Part shown: piece after piece, positions 1-5,077 of the stretch
How the letters are laid out: every line of letters starts with the position of its first letter
Numbering within the stretch: position 1 is the stretch's first letter
From: Desulfovibrionaceae bacterium
Lineage (GTDB): Bacteria > Pseudomonadota > Gammaproteobacteria > Burkholderiales > Burkholderiaceae_C
DNA length: 5,320 bases
Assembly (NCBI GenBank): GCA_009778355.1
Contig: WRJY01000150.1
Location: forward strand, 1 to 5,320
Direction: 5' to 3'
Notes under the pieces: model-generated
The model's input: only the letters and a program-made list of their open reading frames with translations
Database searches by the model: none
What the model was told of the DNA's origin: nothing
Made by a program: the position numbers and the translations under genes

Positions 1-23
1 AAATGGTGAGGTCGAGCTAAGTC

Positions 24-49
24 AAAAACCTCTGTGTTCATAAGAGGTT
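24..49 (-). terminator. Probable rho-independent terminator of higBA
   Basis: Read on the minus strand, a 7-bp perfect stem (AACCTCT/AGAGGTT, arms at 27-33 and 43-49, 9-base loop) runs directly into TTTTT (28-24). It lies about 90 bases downstream of the higA stop and in the right orientation to end the toxin-antitoxin transcript. The stem is modest in GC, so strength is uncertain. Nothing else recognisable was seen in 50-139. Confidence 0.55.
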
Positions 50-139
50 ACGAGGGCAAATAAGCGGTCAACTGCCGTTTTTAGGTTCAACCCATCCTAC
101 CCGGAATGGCCCAATGATGGCGCCCGAAACGCCAGGCGA

Positions 140-472
140 TCAGGCCATGGCGGCATCCACTTGCGCGAGAGCGCGCGGATGCACCTGCCTGGCAATGGCC
201 TTGCCGAGCGCCTGTTGGGCCATCTTGAAGTCGTAGGTGGCCTGCATGTTGATCCAGCCCTGGGCGTCTTCCTCGCCACCGCCGAAGTACCTGGACAAGC
301 GCAGGGCGGTATCGGCGGTGATGCCACGCCGCTCCAAAACGATGTCGTTGACGCGCGATGCGGGAACGCACAGCAGCTTGGCCAGCGCGTTGGCGCTCAG
401 GCCCAGCGGCTTCATGTAGTCCTCGCGCAGCACTTCGCCAGGATGCACGGGGCGCATTCCGTTCTTGAACAT
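140..472 (-). CDS. higA: HigA family antitoxin, type II toxin-antitoxin system
   Basis: 110-residue HigA antitoxin of the XRE helix-turn-helix superfamily. It should neutralise the HigB mRNA interferase by direct binding and repress the shared promoter. The opening MRPVHPGEVLREDYMKPLG (residues 6-24) is the family signature. The helix-turn-helix is about residues 24-64 (SANALAKLLCVPASRVNDIV, then RRGITADTALRLSRYFG), followed by a short helical C-terminal tail. Length fits the family (about 90-110). I chose the ATG at 472 because the signature follows it at once and AAAAGGA (480-486) sits 7 bases upstream; the frame is open further upstream, but that stretch reads through higB out of frame. 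The higB stop is 13 bases before this start, so the two are co-transcribed. Family assignment is firm; regulation is inferred from the family and the operator at 783-800. Confidence 0.93.
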   Translation of the reverse strand: MFKNGMRPVHPGEVLREDYMKPLGLSANALAKLLCVPASRVNDIVLERRGITADTALRLSRYFGGGEEDAQGWINMQATYDFKMAQQALGKAIARQVHPRALAQVDAAMA

Positions 473-479
473 GGATGAT

Positions 480-486
480 TCCTTTT
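480..486 (-). promoter_or_regulatory. Ribosome binding site of higA
   Basis: AAAAGGA on the minus strand, 7 bases before the higA ATG and touching the higB stop codon at 488-486. It fixes the higA start at 472 and gives the antitoxin its own translation signal, in contrast to higB, which shows none. Confidence 0.75.
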
Positions 487-767
487 CAGTGGTAATCGAC
501 AATTTCAACTTGAGCCGGGCCTTGCTGCGTCCACGCGAAGCACACGCGCCATTGGCCGTTGATGCGGATGCCGTGCTGGCCGGAGAGGTCGCCGGAGAGT
601 TTTTCAAGCCGGTTGCCCGGCGGCATCGTCAAAAAAAGCAGGGTTGGCGCTGCATCCAACTGCGTGAGCTTGCGCATCGCCACGTCCTTGAAGTTCGCAA
701 AGCGGCGCGATTGGCCAGTGACGAACAGCGCTTGCGTCTCGGTGCAATTGAATGAAACGATTGCCAT
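486..767 (-). CDS. higB: HigB toxin, RelE/ParE family mRNA interferase
   Basis: 93-residue toxin of the RelE/ParE superfamily, HigB branch. Members bind the ribosome and cleave mRNA in the A site, arresting growth until neutralised by HigA. Family marks visible: IVSF at residues 3-6, RRFANFKDVAMRKLTQLDAA (21-40), PPGNRLEKLSGD (49-60), GQHGIRINGQWRVCFAW (63-79) and the C-terminal VEIVDYH (87-93). The terminal Asp-Tyr-His matches the catalytic triad region known from Proteus HigB, so the toxin looks active. I prefer the ATG at 767, which gives the usual 92-93 residues. A start 12 codons upstream (803) would place the N-terminus across the promoter and operator. No Shine-Dalgarno sequence precedes 767, and the predicted transcription start falls on or next to the ATG. 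Toxin-first order is typical of higBA. Confidence 0.93.
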   Translation of the reverse strand: MAIVSFNCTETQALFVTGQSRRFANFKDVAMRKLTQLDAAPTLLFLTMPPGNRLEKLSGDLSGQHGIRINGQWRVCFAWTQQGPAQVEIVDYH

Positions 768-774
768 GGGCTGA

Positions 775-803
775 ATTGTATACCGTTTGCCGGTAAACGG
801 CAA
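775..803 (-). promoter_or_regulatory. higBA promoter with palindromic operator
   Basis: On the minus strand, TTGCCG (803-798), a 17-base spacer and TACAAT (780-775) form a good sigma-70 promoter. The spacer contains the near-perfect 18-base palindrome CCGTTTgCCGGtAAACGG (783-800, one mismatched pair), placed where a bound repressor would block RNA polymerase. This fits the known autoregulation of higBA operons by HigA. The predicted start of transcription is at about 768-767, at the higB ATG itself. Operator binding is inference. Confidence 0.65.
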
Positions 804-823
804 GACCGGTGAGTGAGCAAACC

Positions 824-976
824 ATGATCGATGTTCACGCTCTCACCAGCGCTGCCATTCAGCAAGTCAACGCCGATACGCCGGTGCTCTGGCTGCGCTC
901 CACCGGCGAATACGCCAACGCCAGTGCCTGCAAGGCCGACGCCAAGACTGCTGGATATTTGACAGTTGCCAAATAA
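824..976 (+). pseudogene. Short remnant ORF, possibly 5' end of a phage structural gene
   Basis: A 50-codon frame, ATG 824 to TAA 974-976, starting MIDVHALTSAAIQQVNADTP. It is divergent from higB. Third codon positions are strongly G/C-rich up to about base 942 and then turn AT-rich for the last codons (GYLTVAK), suggesting a real coding start joined to non-coding DNA. The N-terminal portion (IxxLTxxAIxQVNxDTPxxWLRSTG-like) reminds me of small prophage structural proteins of about 100 residues, but this is recollection, not a match I can test. The ribosome site is weak (GTGAG 8-12 bases upstream). It may be untranslated. No function is assigned. Confidence 0.35.
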
Positions 977-995
977 AACTCTCAAAACTGAAATA

Positions 996-1020
996 CCTCG
1001 CTATCTTTTGGATAGCGAGG
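996..1020 (-). terminator. Strong hairpin, probable terminator behind the tRNA-Asn locus
   Basis: A perfect 10-bp stem, CCTCGCTATC (996-1005) and GATAGCGAGG (1011-1020), with a 5-base loop. On the minus strand it lies 25 bases after the CCA end of the tRNA-Asn fragment and is followed by a loose T-rich tract (TATTTCAGTTTT), so it may be the original tRNA terminator. On the plus strand it follows the remnant ORF but has no T run. A smaller GCCC/GGGC hairpin (1029-1040) lies between it and the tRNA end. Confidence 0.5.
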
Positions 1021-1045
1021 CATCAAGTGCCCACAAGGGCTAATT

Positions 1046-1090
1046 TGGCTCCCCGACCTGGGCTCGAACCAGGGACCTACGGATTAACAG
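1046..1090 (-). other. 3' fragment of tRNA-Asn (GUU), candidate attachment site
   Basis: On the minus strand these 45 bases are the 3' part of a tRNA-Asn gene. They contain the complete anticodon loop CTGTTAA (1090-1084, anticodon GTT read from 1088-1086), the 3' anticodon strand, the variable region, a complete T arm (CCTGG-TTCGAGC-CCAGG), the 3' acceptor strand and an encoded CCA (1048-1046). The 5' half is absent: upstream bases do not pair with the anticodon strand, and no 5' acceptor strand was found. It cannot make a functional tRNA. Fragments that start at the anticodon loop are the usual scar of tyrosine-recombinase integration into tRNA genes. By that logic the element lies on the higher-coordinate side (1091 onward) and the original tRNA-downstream flank lies at 1045 and below. 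No integrase is in the window. Confidence 0.75.
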
Positions 1091-1092
1091 GC

Positions 1093-1149
1093 GCTCTCGA
1101 CTCATTTTTTTAACCTGGTCACAGGGCACACGCCTATGAGAACGAGAGC
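1093..1149. repeat. Nested imperfect stem-loop next to the tRNA scar
   Basis: Outer arms GCTCTCGaCTCAT (1093-1105) and ATGAGaaCGAGAGC (1136-1149) pair over 12 bases with a one-against-two bulge. The 30-base loop contains a second palindrome, CCTG-gtca-CAGG (1114-1125), and a T7 run (1105-1111). It starts 3 bases from the tRNA fragment. The rest of 1150-1296 shows no gene or signal that I can support. Confidence 0.5.
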
Positions 1150-1296
1150 CCATCGGAGCGTGGGGTAGGGTTGAATAGCATGGCGGGAGCTACGTTTTGG
1201 CTACGGTCGTACACTGATGCTTGGGCGCTGTTTGTGGAACCGGTTCGGGTGTCCATGCATAAGCACGACCGTTCTCCAGTCGCTGGCACACTCTTC

Positions 1297-1680
1297 TCAG
1301 GATGTTCTGCACTTTTCCTTGAACCCGCACCGGCTGCAAAAACTGGGGGCGCATACTCGCCGCGGCTGGATGGCTCCACTCAGAATCGCTTGGCGACGCT
1401 CAATCCAGGCATCAACGTCGGCCATGCTCAACAGACTCGCCCTATGAGCAATACGGCTGCCATCCTCCACTTGCACCACCACATACGCGTGCATCAGTAC
1501 CTCCTGCCCGGTTTGCTTCATGAGGGCCACTCGCTGGGCTGACAGTTCAATCACGTCAGACAGGTAGGTGCGATTGGCTCGGCGAGTCTTCAGTTCGACC
1601 AGAACAAACGCCTTCCCTTCGACCCAGTACACACGATCGACCTTGGCGGTCAGGCCAACAGGCCCAGGAGCGCGAAATAG
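1297..1680 (-). pseudogene. C-terminal fragment of a PD-(D/E)XK (Cas4/RecB-like) nuclease gene
   Basis: 127 codons that resemble the C-terminal half of small PD-(D/E)XK nucleases. Numbered within the joined 427-residue frame, the visible motifs are an Asp in AKVDRVYW (D315), the E-x-K of VELKTR (E329, K331), and ELSAQR with Q349, which together make the nuclease core. A C-terminal cysteine set follows at C410, C415, C418 and C424, of the type that holds a 4Fe-4S cluster in Cas4/AddB-like proteins. The N-terminal part, including the first helix and any N-terminal cysteine, is missing. Third positions are less G/C-rich than in the dnaE2 part (13 of the first 22 codons against 22 of 22 just upstream), so this segment has another origin. 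It is joined in frame to dnaE2. Activity is unlikely without the N-terminal part but cannot be excluded. Confidence 0.7.
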
Positions 1681-2580
1681 CTTGCCGACGTTGCGGATCG
1701 CGCTCTTGGGCCGGTAGCTGATCACCGCCGCCGTCAGGGCCGCGCGATCGCGGCCGTATTTCCCGTACAGGTACTGGATAACTTCCTCGCGCCGCTTGTG
1801 CTCGAAGTCGATGTCGATGTCGGGCGGCTCGTTGCGCTCTCGGGAGATGAAGCGCTCGAACAGCGTGGCCATCCGTGCCGGGTCCACTTCCGTGACGCCG
1901 GTGCAGTAGCACACCACGCTGTTGGCGGCGCTGCCGCGCCCCTGGCAGAGGATGTGACGCGAACGGGCGAAGGCCACGATGTCGGCGACCGTGAGGAAGT
2001 ACGGCTCGTAGTTCAGCTCCGCGATCAGTGCCAGCTCGTGCTCGATCTGCTCCTGCACCTTGGCCGGGATGCCATCGGGCCAGCGCCGCCCGGCTCCCTC
2101 GTAGGTCATACGGCGCAGATAGCTCGCCGGGGTTTCGCCGTCCGGCACTACCTCCTCGGGATACTGGTAGCGCAGTTCGTCCAGGCTGAAGCTGCAACGC
2201 GCGGCCACCCGCAGTGTCTCGGCCAGCAACTCGGGCGGATAGATCTGGGCCAATCGCAGCCGGGAGCGCAAATGCCGTTCCGCATTGGATTGCAGGCCGC
2301 GCCCGCATTGCGTGAGCGGCTTGCCCAGGCGGGTGGCCGTGAGCACGTCCTGCAGCATCTTGCGCGAGCGCAGGTGCATGTGAACGTCGCCGCTGGCCAC
2401 CAGCGGGATGGCGGTCAGTTCGCCCACTTGGCGCAGGCGGTGCAGCCACATTTCGTCGTCGATCTGGCGCAGCAGCTCGACGGCCAGCCAGCAGCGGCCC
2501 ATGAAGCGGTCCAGGGTCCAGCGTGCAATGGACAGCAGCTGCTCGGGCGTGGCGCGGCGATGCGGTGACGCCAGCACCAC
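1297..2580 (-). CDS. Chimeric ORF: DnaE2 middle fragment fused to PD-(D/E)XK nuclease C-terminus
   Basis: A 427-codon open frame whose first 300 residues are the DnaE2 region after the PHP N-terminus and whose last 127 are a nuclease tail. The DnaE2 part shows the PHP-domain continuation (VASGDVHMH, 61-69; SRLRLAQ, 106-112) and the start of the polymerase palm, with LCQGRGSAANSVVCYC (211-226) and PPDIDIDFE (252-260) carrying the first two catalytic aspartates. Fingers, third aspartate, tandem HhH and OB domains are absent. The nuclease tail has D315, E329/K331 and four cysteines. GTG at 2580 is the first start-like codon pair after the amber codon, but no ribosome site precedes it, so translation is doubtful. 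The frame has stayed open across the junction, which could be chance or could reflect a recent event. Most likely a pseudogene product that an automatic caller would report as a protein. Confidence 0.55.
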   Translation of the reverse strand: MVLASPHRRATPEQLLSIARWTLDRFMGRCWLAVELLRQIDDEMWLHRLRQVGELTAIPLVASGDVHMHLRSRKMLQDVLTATRLGKPLTQCGRGLQSNAERHLRSRLRLAQIYPPELLAETLRVAARCSFSLDELRYQYPEEVVPDGETPASYLRRMTYEGAGRRWPDGIPAKVQEQIEHELALIAELNYEPYFLTVADIVAFARSRHILCQGRGSAANSVVCYCTGVTEVDPARMATLFERFISRERNEPPDIDIDFEHKRREEVIQYLYGKYGRDRAALTAAVISYRPKSAIRNVGKLFRAPGPVGLTAKVDRVYWVEGKAFVLVELKTRRANRTYLSDVIELSAQRVALMKQTGQEVLMHAYVVVQVEDGSRIAHRASLLSMADVDAWIERRQAILSGAIQPRRVCAPSFCSRCGFKEKCRTS

Positions 2581-2979
2581 GCAAGCGGCCAGCGCCTACG
2601 GATCGATGTCGGCAGCGCACAGCCGGTAGCAGCCCTTTTGAGCGGATCCGCGCCGCAGCCGGGTGATGAACTCGCACAGGTTACCGTAGCCGTTGCCGTT
2701 GCAGGCGATGACGACCAGCGTGAAGGGTGCCAGCGGCTCGCCGGCCTCGACCTCGAACTGGCTGCCGATCAGCAACGTCAGGCCCTGCTCTTTCGCCGCG
2801 ACGTGCGAGCGCACCACACCGGCCATCGAACACTCGTCGGTAATCGCCAGGGCGGTGTAACCGAGTTTCTTGGCGCGCTCGACTAACTCCTCTGGGTGGC
2901 TCGCCCCGCGCAAAAACGTGAAGTTGCTCACGCACCGCAATTCGGCGTAATCGGCAAGCGGCACAGTCGAATCCATCAT
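1681..2979 (-). pseudogene. dnaE2: dnaE2 (imuC) error-prone DNA polymerase, amber-interrupted and 3'-truncated
   Basis: The first 433 codons of dnaE2, the C-family polymerase that performs translesion synthesis with ImuA and ImuB. Full-length members have roughly 1,000-1,080 residues, so about 40% remains. The start is ATG 2979 (MMDSTVPLADYAEL), 11 bases after the imuB stop. Codon 128 is TAG (2596-2598), in the same frame as everything before and after it; the homologous reading resumes directly (ALAACVVLASP), so this is a point change, not a frameshift. After codon 433 (RNVGK, where the family continues with roughly ALGL) the sequence switches to an unrelated nuclease gene at 1680. The polymerase lacks most of palm, fingers and C-terminal domains. 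Two independent lesions mean no functional DnaE2 from this copy. Codon use matches imuA and imuB, so it belongs to the cassette. Confidence 0.85.
2596..2979 (-). CDS. DnaE2 N-terminal PHP-domain fragment (127 codons)
   Basis: The only part of dnaE2 that would be translated from its native start. It holds the beginning of the PHP domain: AELRCVSNFTFLRGASHPEELV (about residues 12-33) and LGYTALAITDECSMAGVVRSHVAAKE (39-64), ending CAADIDP before TAG 2598-2596. A GTG-free, weak ribosome site (GAGTGAGCGCGCC) precedes the ATG. Translation may be coupled to imuB, whose stop is 11 bases upstream. Alternative start two lies one codon later (2976). No catalytic polymerase residues are included; the product is probably unstable. 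Confidence 0.55.
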   Translation of the reverse strand: MMDSTVPLADYAELRCVSNFTFLRGASHPEELVERAKKLGYTALAITDECSMAGVVRSHVAAKEQGLTLLIGSQFEVEAGEPLAPFTLVVIACNGNGYGNLCEFITRLRRGSAQKGCYRLCAADIDP

Positions 2980-2990
2980 GGCGCGCTCAC

Positions 2991-4295
2991 TCAGGCAAAC
3001 GATCCGTGCAGGAACCACGCGCTGTCATCGCCCGCCAGCCGCTGCTGGAAGATCCACAGCAGCCCCGCGTATTCGCTCAGCGCGACCCAGTAGTCGCGTT
3101 CGACATGATAGGTGGACGCATCGTCCTCGCCCCGGTGCCACCAGCCGCCTTCCATGCGGTGGGGACCGATGAGCAGCATCAGGGGGCCTTGGTACAACGG
3201 CCGGTGGCCACGCACCGCCAGCCGCAGCGGCTCATCCAGGATGAAGGTGGGCTGCGGAAAATCGTGCGTCACGCGCTGCCGGGGCAGCGGCTGCGGCGCC
3301 GGCTGCCACTGCTGCGCCCACTCGAGGCGGTGATCCTCGCACAGCACCGGCCGCCGCACGCGCTGCGGGCCCAGCCGCGCCGCGATGCGCTCCAGCGCCA
3401 GGGTCAGCGACTGGCTGTCGCTCTTCGGGTCTGGCAGCAGCGAGGCACTGCGCTCTTGCAGCGGCACGACGTCGATCGCCTCCAGCGCGAGGTCGCCAAC
3501 TGGCGCTTGCAGCTCGACCCGCGCCAGATGCTCAGCCAACAAGCGGCACAGATGCCCAAGCTCGCGCGTCGGCTGCGCGGTGCGGATCGTCAGCTCGCCG
3601 CCCTCGCCGGCGTCGCGTGCGCGCATGACATCGTGCGCCCAGCGCAGCGTGAACGCCGTAACGCCGGCATGCCGGGCCGCCAGCCAGCCGCACAGTTGCA
3701 TCAACAGGCGGCGAGCGCCGAACAGCAAAGCTGGCGCCGTCTCCACCCGAGCCATCAACTCCAGCCGGGCGTGAAAAGTCTCGGGCAGTTCGATCCAGCG
3801 GTGCGCCCCGGGCTGCAAGCCGTAGACTTGGTCGAGCGCGCTCAGCAGGCCCTTGCCAAAGCGCCGGCTAATGCCGCCGCGCGGCAGGCGCCGCACATCG
3901 CCCAGCGTGCGGCAGCCCAGTTGTGCCAGAGTGAGACGATGCGGCGCAACCGCCGACAGCACCTCCATCGGCAAAGCATCGAGCACTTCGGGCAGCGGCC
4001 GACGCACCCCATTAAGCACGCCGGCGCGGGCACAAGCCAGCGCCGCCAGGCTGTTGGGCGCCCAGGCGAGCGCAGCCACCCCGAGTTCGCCCGCCTGCCC
4101 GGCTATGCGCTCGTGCAACGCTCTGCGGCCGCCGAACAGGCGCGTGCTGGCCTCGGCCTCCAGGACAACCGCTTCATCGACGATGACGACGCGGGGTGTG
4201 AATTGCAGCGCCCAGGTAGCCAGTCCATGAAGCTTGTCAATGGACGGCGGCGTCCCGTCGGGAATACAGGGCAATAACAGGGCTGCCCACAGCAT
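2991..4295 (-). CDS. imuB: ImuB, inactive Y-family polymerase-like protein for DnaE2 mutagenesis
   Basis: 434-residue ImuB (DinB-like family). ImuB is known as a catalytically dead Y-family homologue that bridges ImuA, DnaE2 and the beta clamp. Order of regions: a short N-terminus (MLWAALLLP), VVIVDEAVVLEAEASTRLFGG (36-56, remains of the palm), an HhH segment with LGCRTLGDVRRLPRGGISRRFG (126-147), a little-finger-like region from about 172 to 220 (LELMARVETAPALLFGARRLL), then the ImuB-specific C-terminus with RGHRPLYQGP (362-371), GPHRMEGGWW (377-386) and WFLHGSFA (427-434). The acidic polymerase residues of the usual Y-family N-terminus are not present. I chose ATG 4295 because MLWAALLLP is the familiar start and GAGGTG (4308-4303) precedes it by 7 bases. 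The frame is open 85 codons further, but that stretch is out of frame inside imuA and not family-like. It overlaps imuA by 59 bases and lies 11 bases before dnaE2. Confidence 0.9.
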   Translation of the reverse strand: MLWAALLLPCIPDGTPPSIDKLHGLATWALQFTPRVVIVDEAVVLEAEASTRLFGGRRALHERIAGQAGELGVAALAWAPNSLAALACARAGVLNGVRRPLPEVLDALPMEVLSAVAPHRLTLAQLGCRTLGDVRRLPRGGISRRFGKGLLSALDQVYGLQPGAHRWIELPETFHARLELMARVETAPALLFGARRLLMQLCGWLAARHAGVTAFTLRWAHDVMRARDAGEGGELTIRTAQPTRELGHLCRLLAEHLARVELQAPVGDLALEAIDVVPLQERSASLLPDPKSDSQSLTLALERIAARLGPQRVRRPVLCEDHRLEWAQQWQPAPQPLPRQRVTHDFPQPTFILDEPLRLAVRGHRPLYQGPLMLLIGPHRMEGGWWHRGEDDASTYHVERDYWVALSEYAGLLWIFQQRLAGDDSAWFLHGSFA

Positions 4296-5019
4296 CGGCA
4301 GGCACCTCGCAAGAAAACAACCGGCTCGGGCGCAGCAGCCGGGGCGCGATGATGGAAGCCAGGCCGCCAGGTATCGACGGCAAGGTAATTGGCGCCTGCA
4401 GCGTGGGGCCGCGACGCTTGAGAATCTGCAGGCGCAGCGCCCAGTCCAATTCGAGGCCAGCGTGGACGCGCAGCGGCGCGGCCGAGGATTCGTGCCGAGC
4501 CGTTTCCGGGCGGCACAGGAACACCAGCCCTTCGCAAGTTTGCGCGCCAACCTGCAGCCGTCGCACCTGCTCGGGCCGTGCCTGCGGCAGCCAGGCCACG
4601 ATAGCGCCGCAGGCGTTGGCCTTTATCAGTTGTTCCGCCGTCCACAGCCGCTCGGCCGGTGTTCGCGCCTGGATCCACATAAAACAGCGCTCGTCCAGCC
4701 CCTCGTGCAGCAGGCCGGGCAGGTAGGGTTGGCGTGGCGGCGCGATGGCCACGATGGGCCTGCCGCGCGCCGCGACCTGACGCAGCGCGGGGACCAGCAA
4801 GCGCCACTCAAGAACGGCCGGCTGCGCAGTCAGCACTTCCGTGATCGACTGACTGGGCCAGCCGCCGCCCGGCAGTTCGCGGTCCAGTTGCGGCCAACCG
4901 GTGGACACCACCAGCGCCGACTGGCGGCCGATTTCGTCGCCGCGCCACAATCCGCTCAAGGCCAGACATGATCGTGCAGCCGGATCGGGGCGAACGGCAG
5001 TGGCTGAAAGGGCGTTCAT
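4237..5019 (-). CDS. imuA: ImuA, translesion synthesis-associated RecA/SulA-like protein
   Basis: 260-residue ImuA, first gene of the SOS mutagenesis cassette. ImuA is a RecA-fold protein required with ImuB for DnaE2-dependent mutagenesis. Visible family marks: STGWPQLDRELPGGGWP (39-55), where the LPGGGWP loop is a degenerate Walker A without the GKT lysine; ITEVL (59-63); RPIVAIAPPRQPYLPGL (87-103); ERLWTAEQLIKANACGAIVAWLP (123-145); and LQILKRRGP (197-205). Length fits the family. I chose ATG 5019 (MNALSATAV); a TTG three codons upstream (5028) is also possible but would nearly abut the LexA box. No clear Shine-Dalgarno sequence is seen. The last 59 bases overlap the imuB start, which suggests coupled translation. 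It is directly downstream of a LexA box, so SOS induction is expected. No frameshift or missing motif was noticed. Confidence 0.9.
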   Translation of the reverse strand: MNALSATAVRPDPAARSCLALSGLWRGDEIGRQSALVVSTGWPQLDRELPGGGWPSQSITEVLTAQPAVLEWRLLVPALRQVAARGRPIVAIAPPRQPYLPGLLHEGLDERCFMWIQARTPAERLWTAEQLIKANACGAIVAWLPQARPEQVRRLQVGAQTCEGLVFLCRPETARHESSAAPLRVHAGLELDWALRLQILKRRGPTLQAPITLPSIPGGLASIIAPRLLRPSRLFSCEVPADAVGSPVIALYSRRDAAVH

Positions 5020-5028
5020 GACAATCAA

Positions 5029-5048
5029 TACTGATATTTTGTACAGTA
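5029..5048. promoter_or_regulatory. LexA-binding SOS box of the imuA-imuB-dnaE2 cassette
   Basis: TACTGATATTTTGTACAGTA. The outer TACTG/CAGTA arms match the LexA consensus (CTG-N10-CAG core, TACTG...CAGTA) perfectly; only the centre differs, and the usual CTGT is CTGA in one half on the plus strand and intact on the minus strand. It overlaps the predicted transcription start of imuA (about 5041), 10 bases upstream of the imuA ATG, so LexA bound here would block the promoter. SOS control of such cassettes is established in other bacteria. Confidence 0.8.
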
Positions 5049-5063
5049 TGATACTGTATACAG
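5042..5063. repeat. Overlapping palindromes beside the LexA box
   Basis: TACAGTAT-G-ATACTGTA (5042-5058) is a perfect odd palindrome sharing its left arm with the LexA box. CTGTATACAG (5054-5063) is a perfect 10-base palindrome sharing its right arm. Together they repeat the LexA half-site ACTGTA/TACAGT four times between 5029 and 5063, which could allow more than one LexA dimer or another repressor to bind. Confidence 0.55.
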
Positions 5064-5077
5064 GATTGATTGCTCAA
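5048..5077 (-). promoter_or_regulatory. Probable imuA promoter
   Basis: On the minus strand TTGAGC (5077-5072), an 18-base spacer and TATCAT (5053-5048) form a plausible sigma-70 promoter; transcription would begin near 5041, inside the LexA box. TATCAT is 5 of 6 to consensus, TTGAGC 4 of 6. Placement relative to the LexA box supports it. Confidence 0.5.

Noticed and set aside
768..803. 12-codon N-terminal extension of HigB
   Set aside because: It would run through the promoter -10 element and operator, and HigB proteins normally begin at the IVSF strand.
1046..1120. A complete tRNA gene
   Set aside because: The 5' acceptor and D arm are missing and the bases before the anticodon loop do not pair with its 3' strand; only a GAGAGCG stretch faintly recalls a D stem.
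1134..1379. 81-codon minus-strand frame downstream of the chimera
   Set aside because: It overlaps the nuclease tail in another frame, has no ribosome site and shows no recognisable motif.
1798..2568. 256-codon plus-strand open frame opposite dnaE2
   Set aside because: It mirrors the DnaE2 coding frame and shows no family motif or ribosome site; it is a by-product of high GC3.
3006..4277. 423-codon plus-strand open frame opposite imuB
   Set aside because: It is antisense to a recognisable ImuB with conserved motifs and a ribosome site. Its translation is rich in Gln/Arg/His with no domain pattern, typical of the reverse strand of GC-rich genes.
4296..4550. 85-codon N-terminal extension of ImuB
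   Set aside because: The added residues are Arg/Cys-rich and lie inside imuA out of frame. The MLWAALLLP start at 4295 has a good ribosome site.
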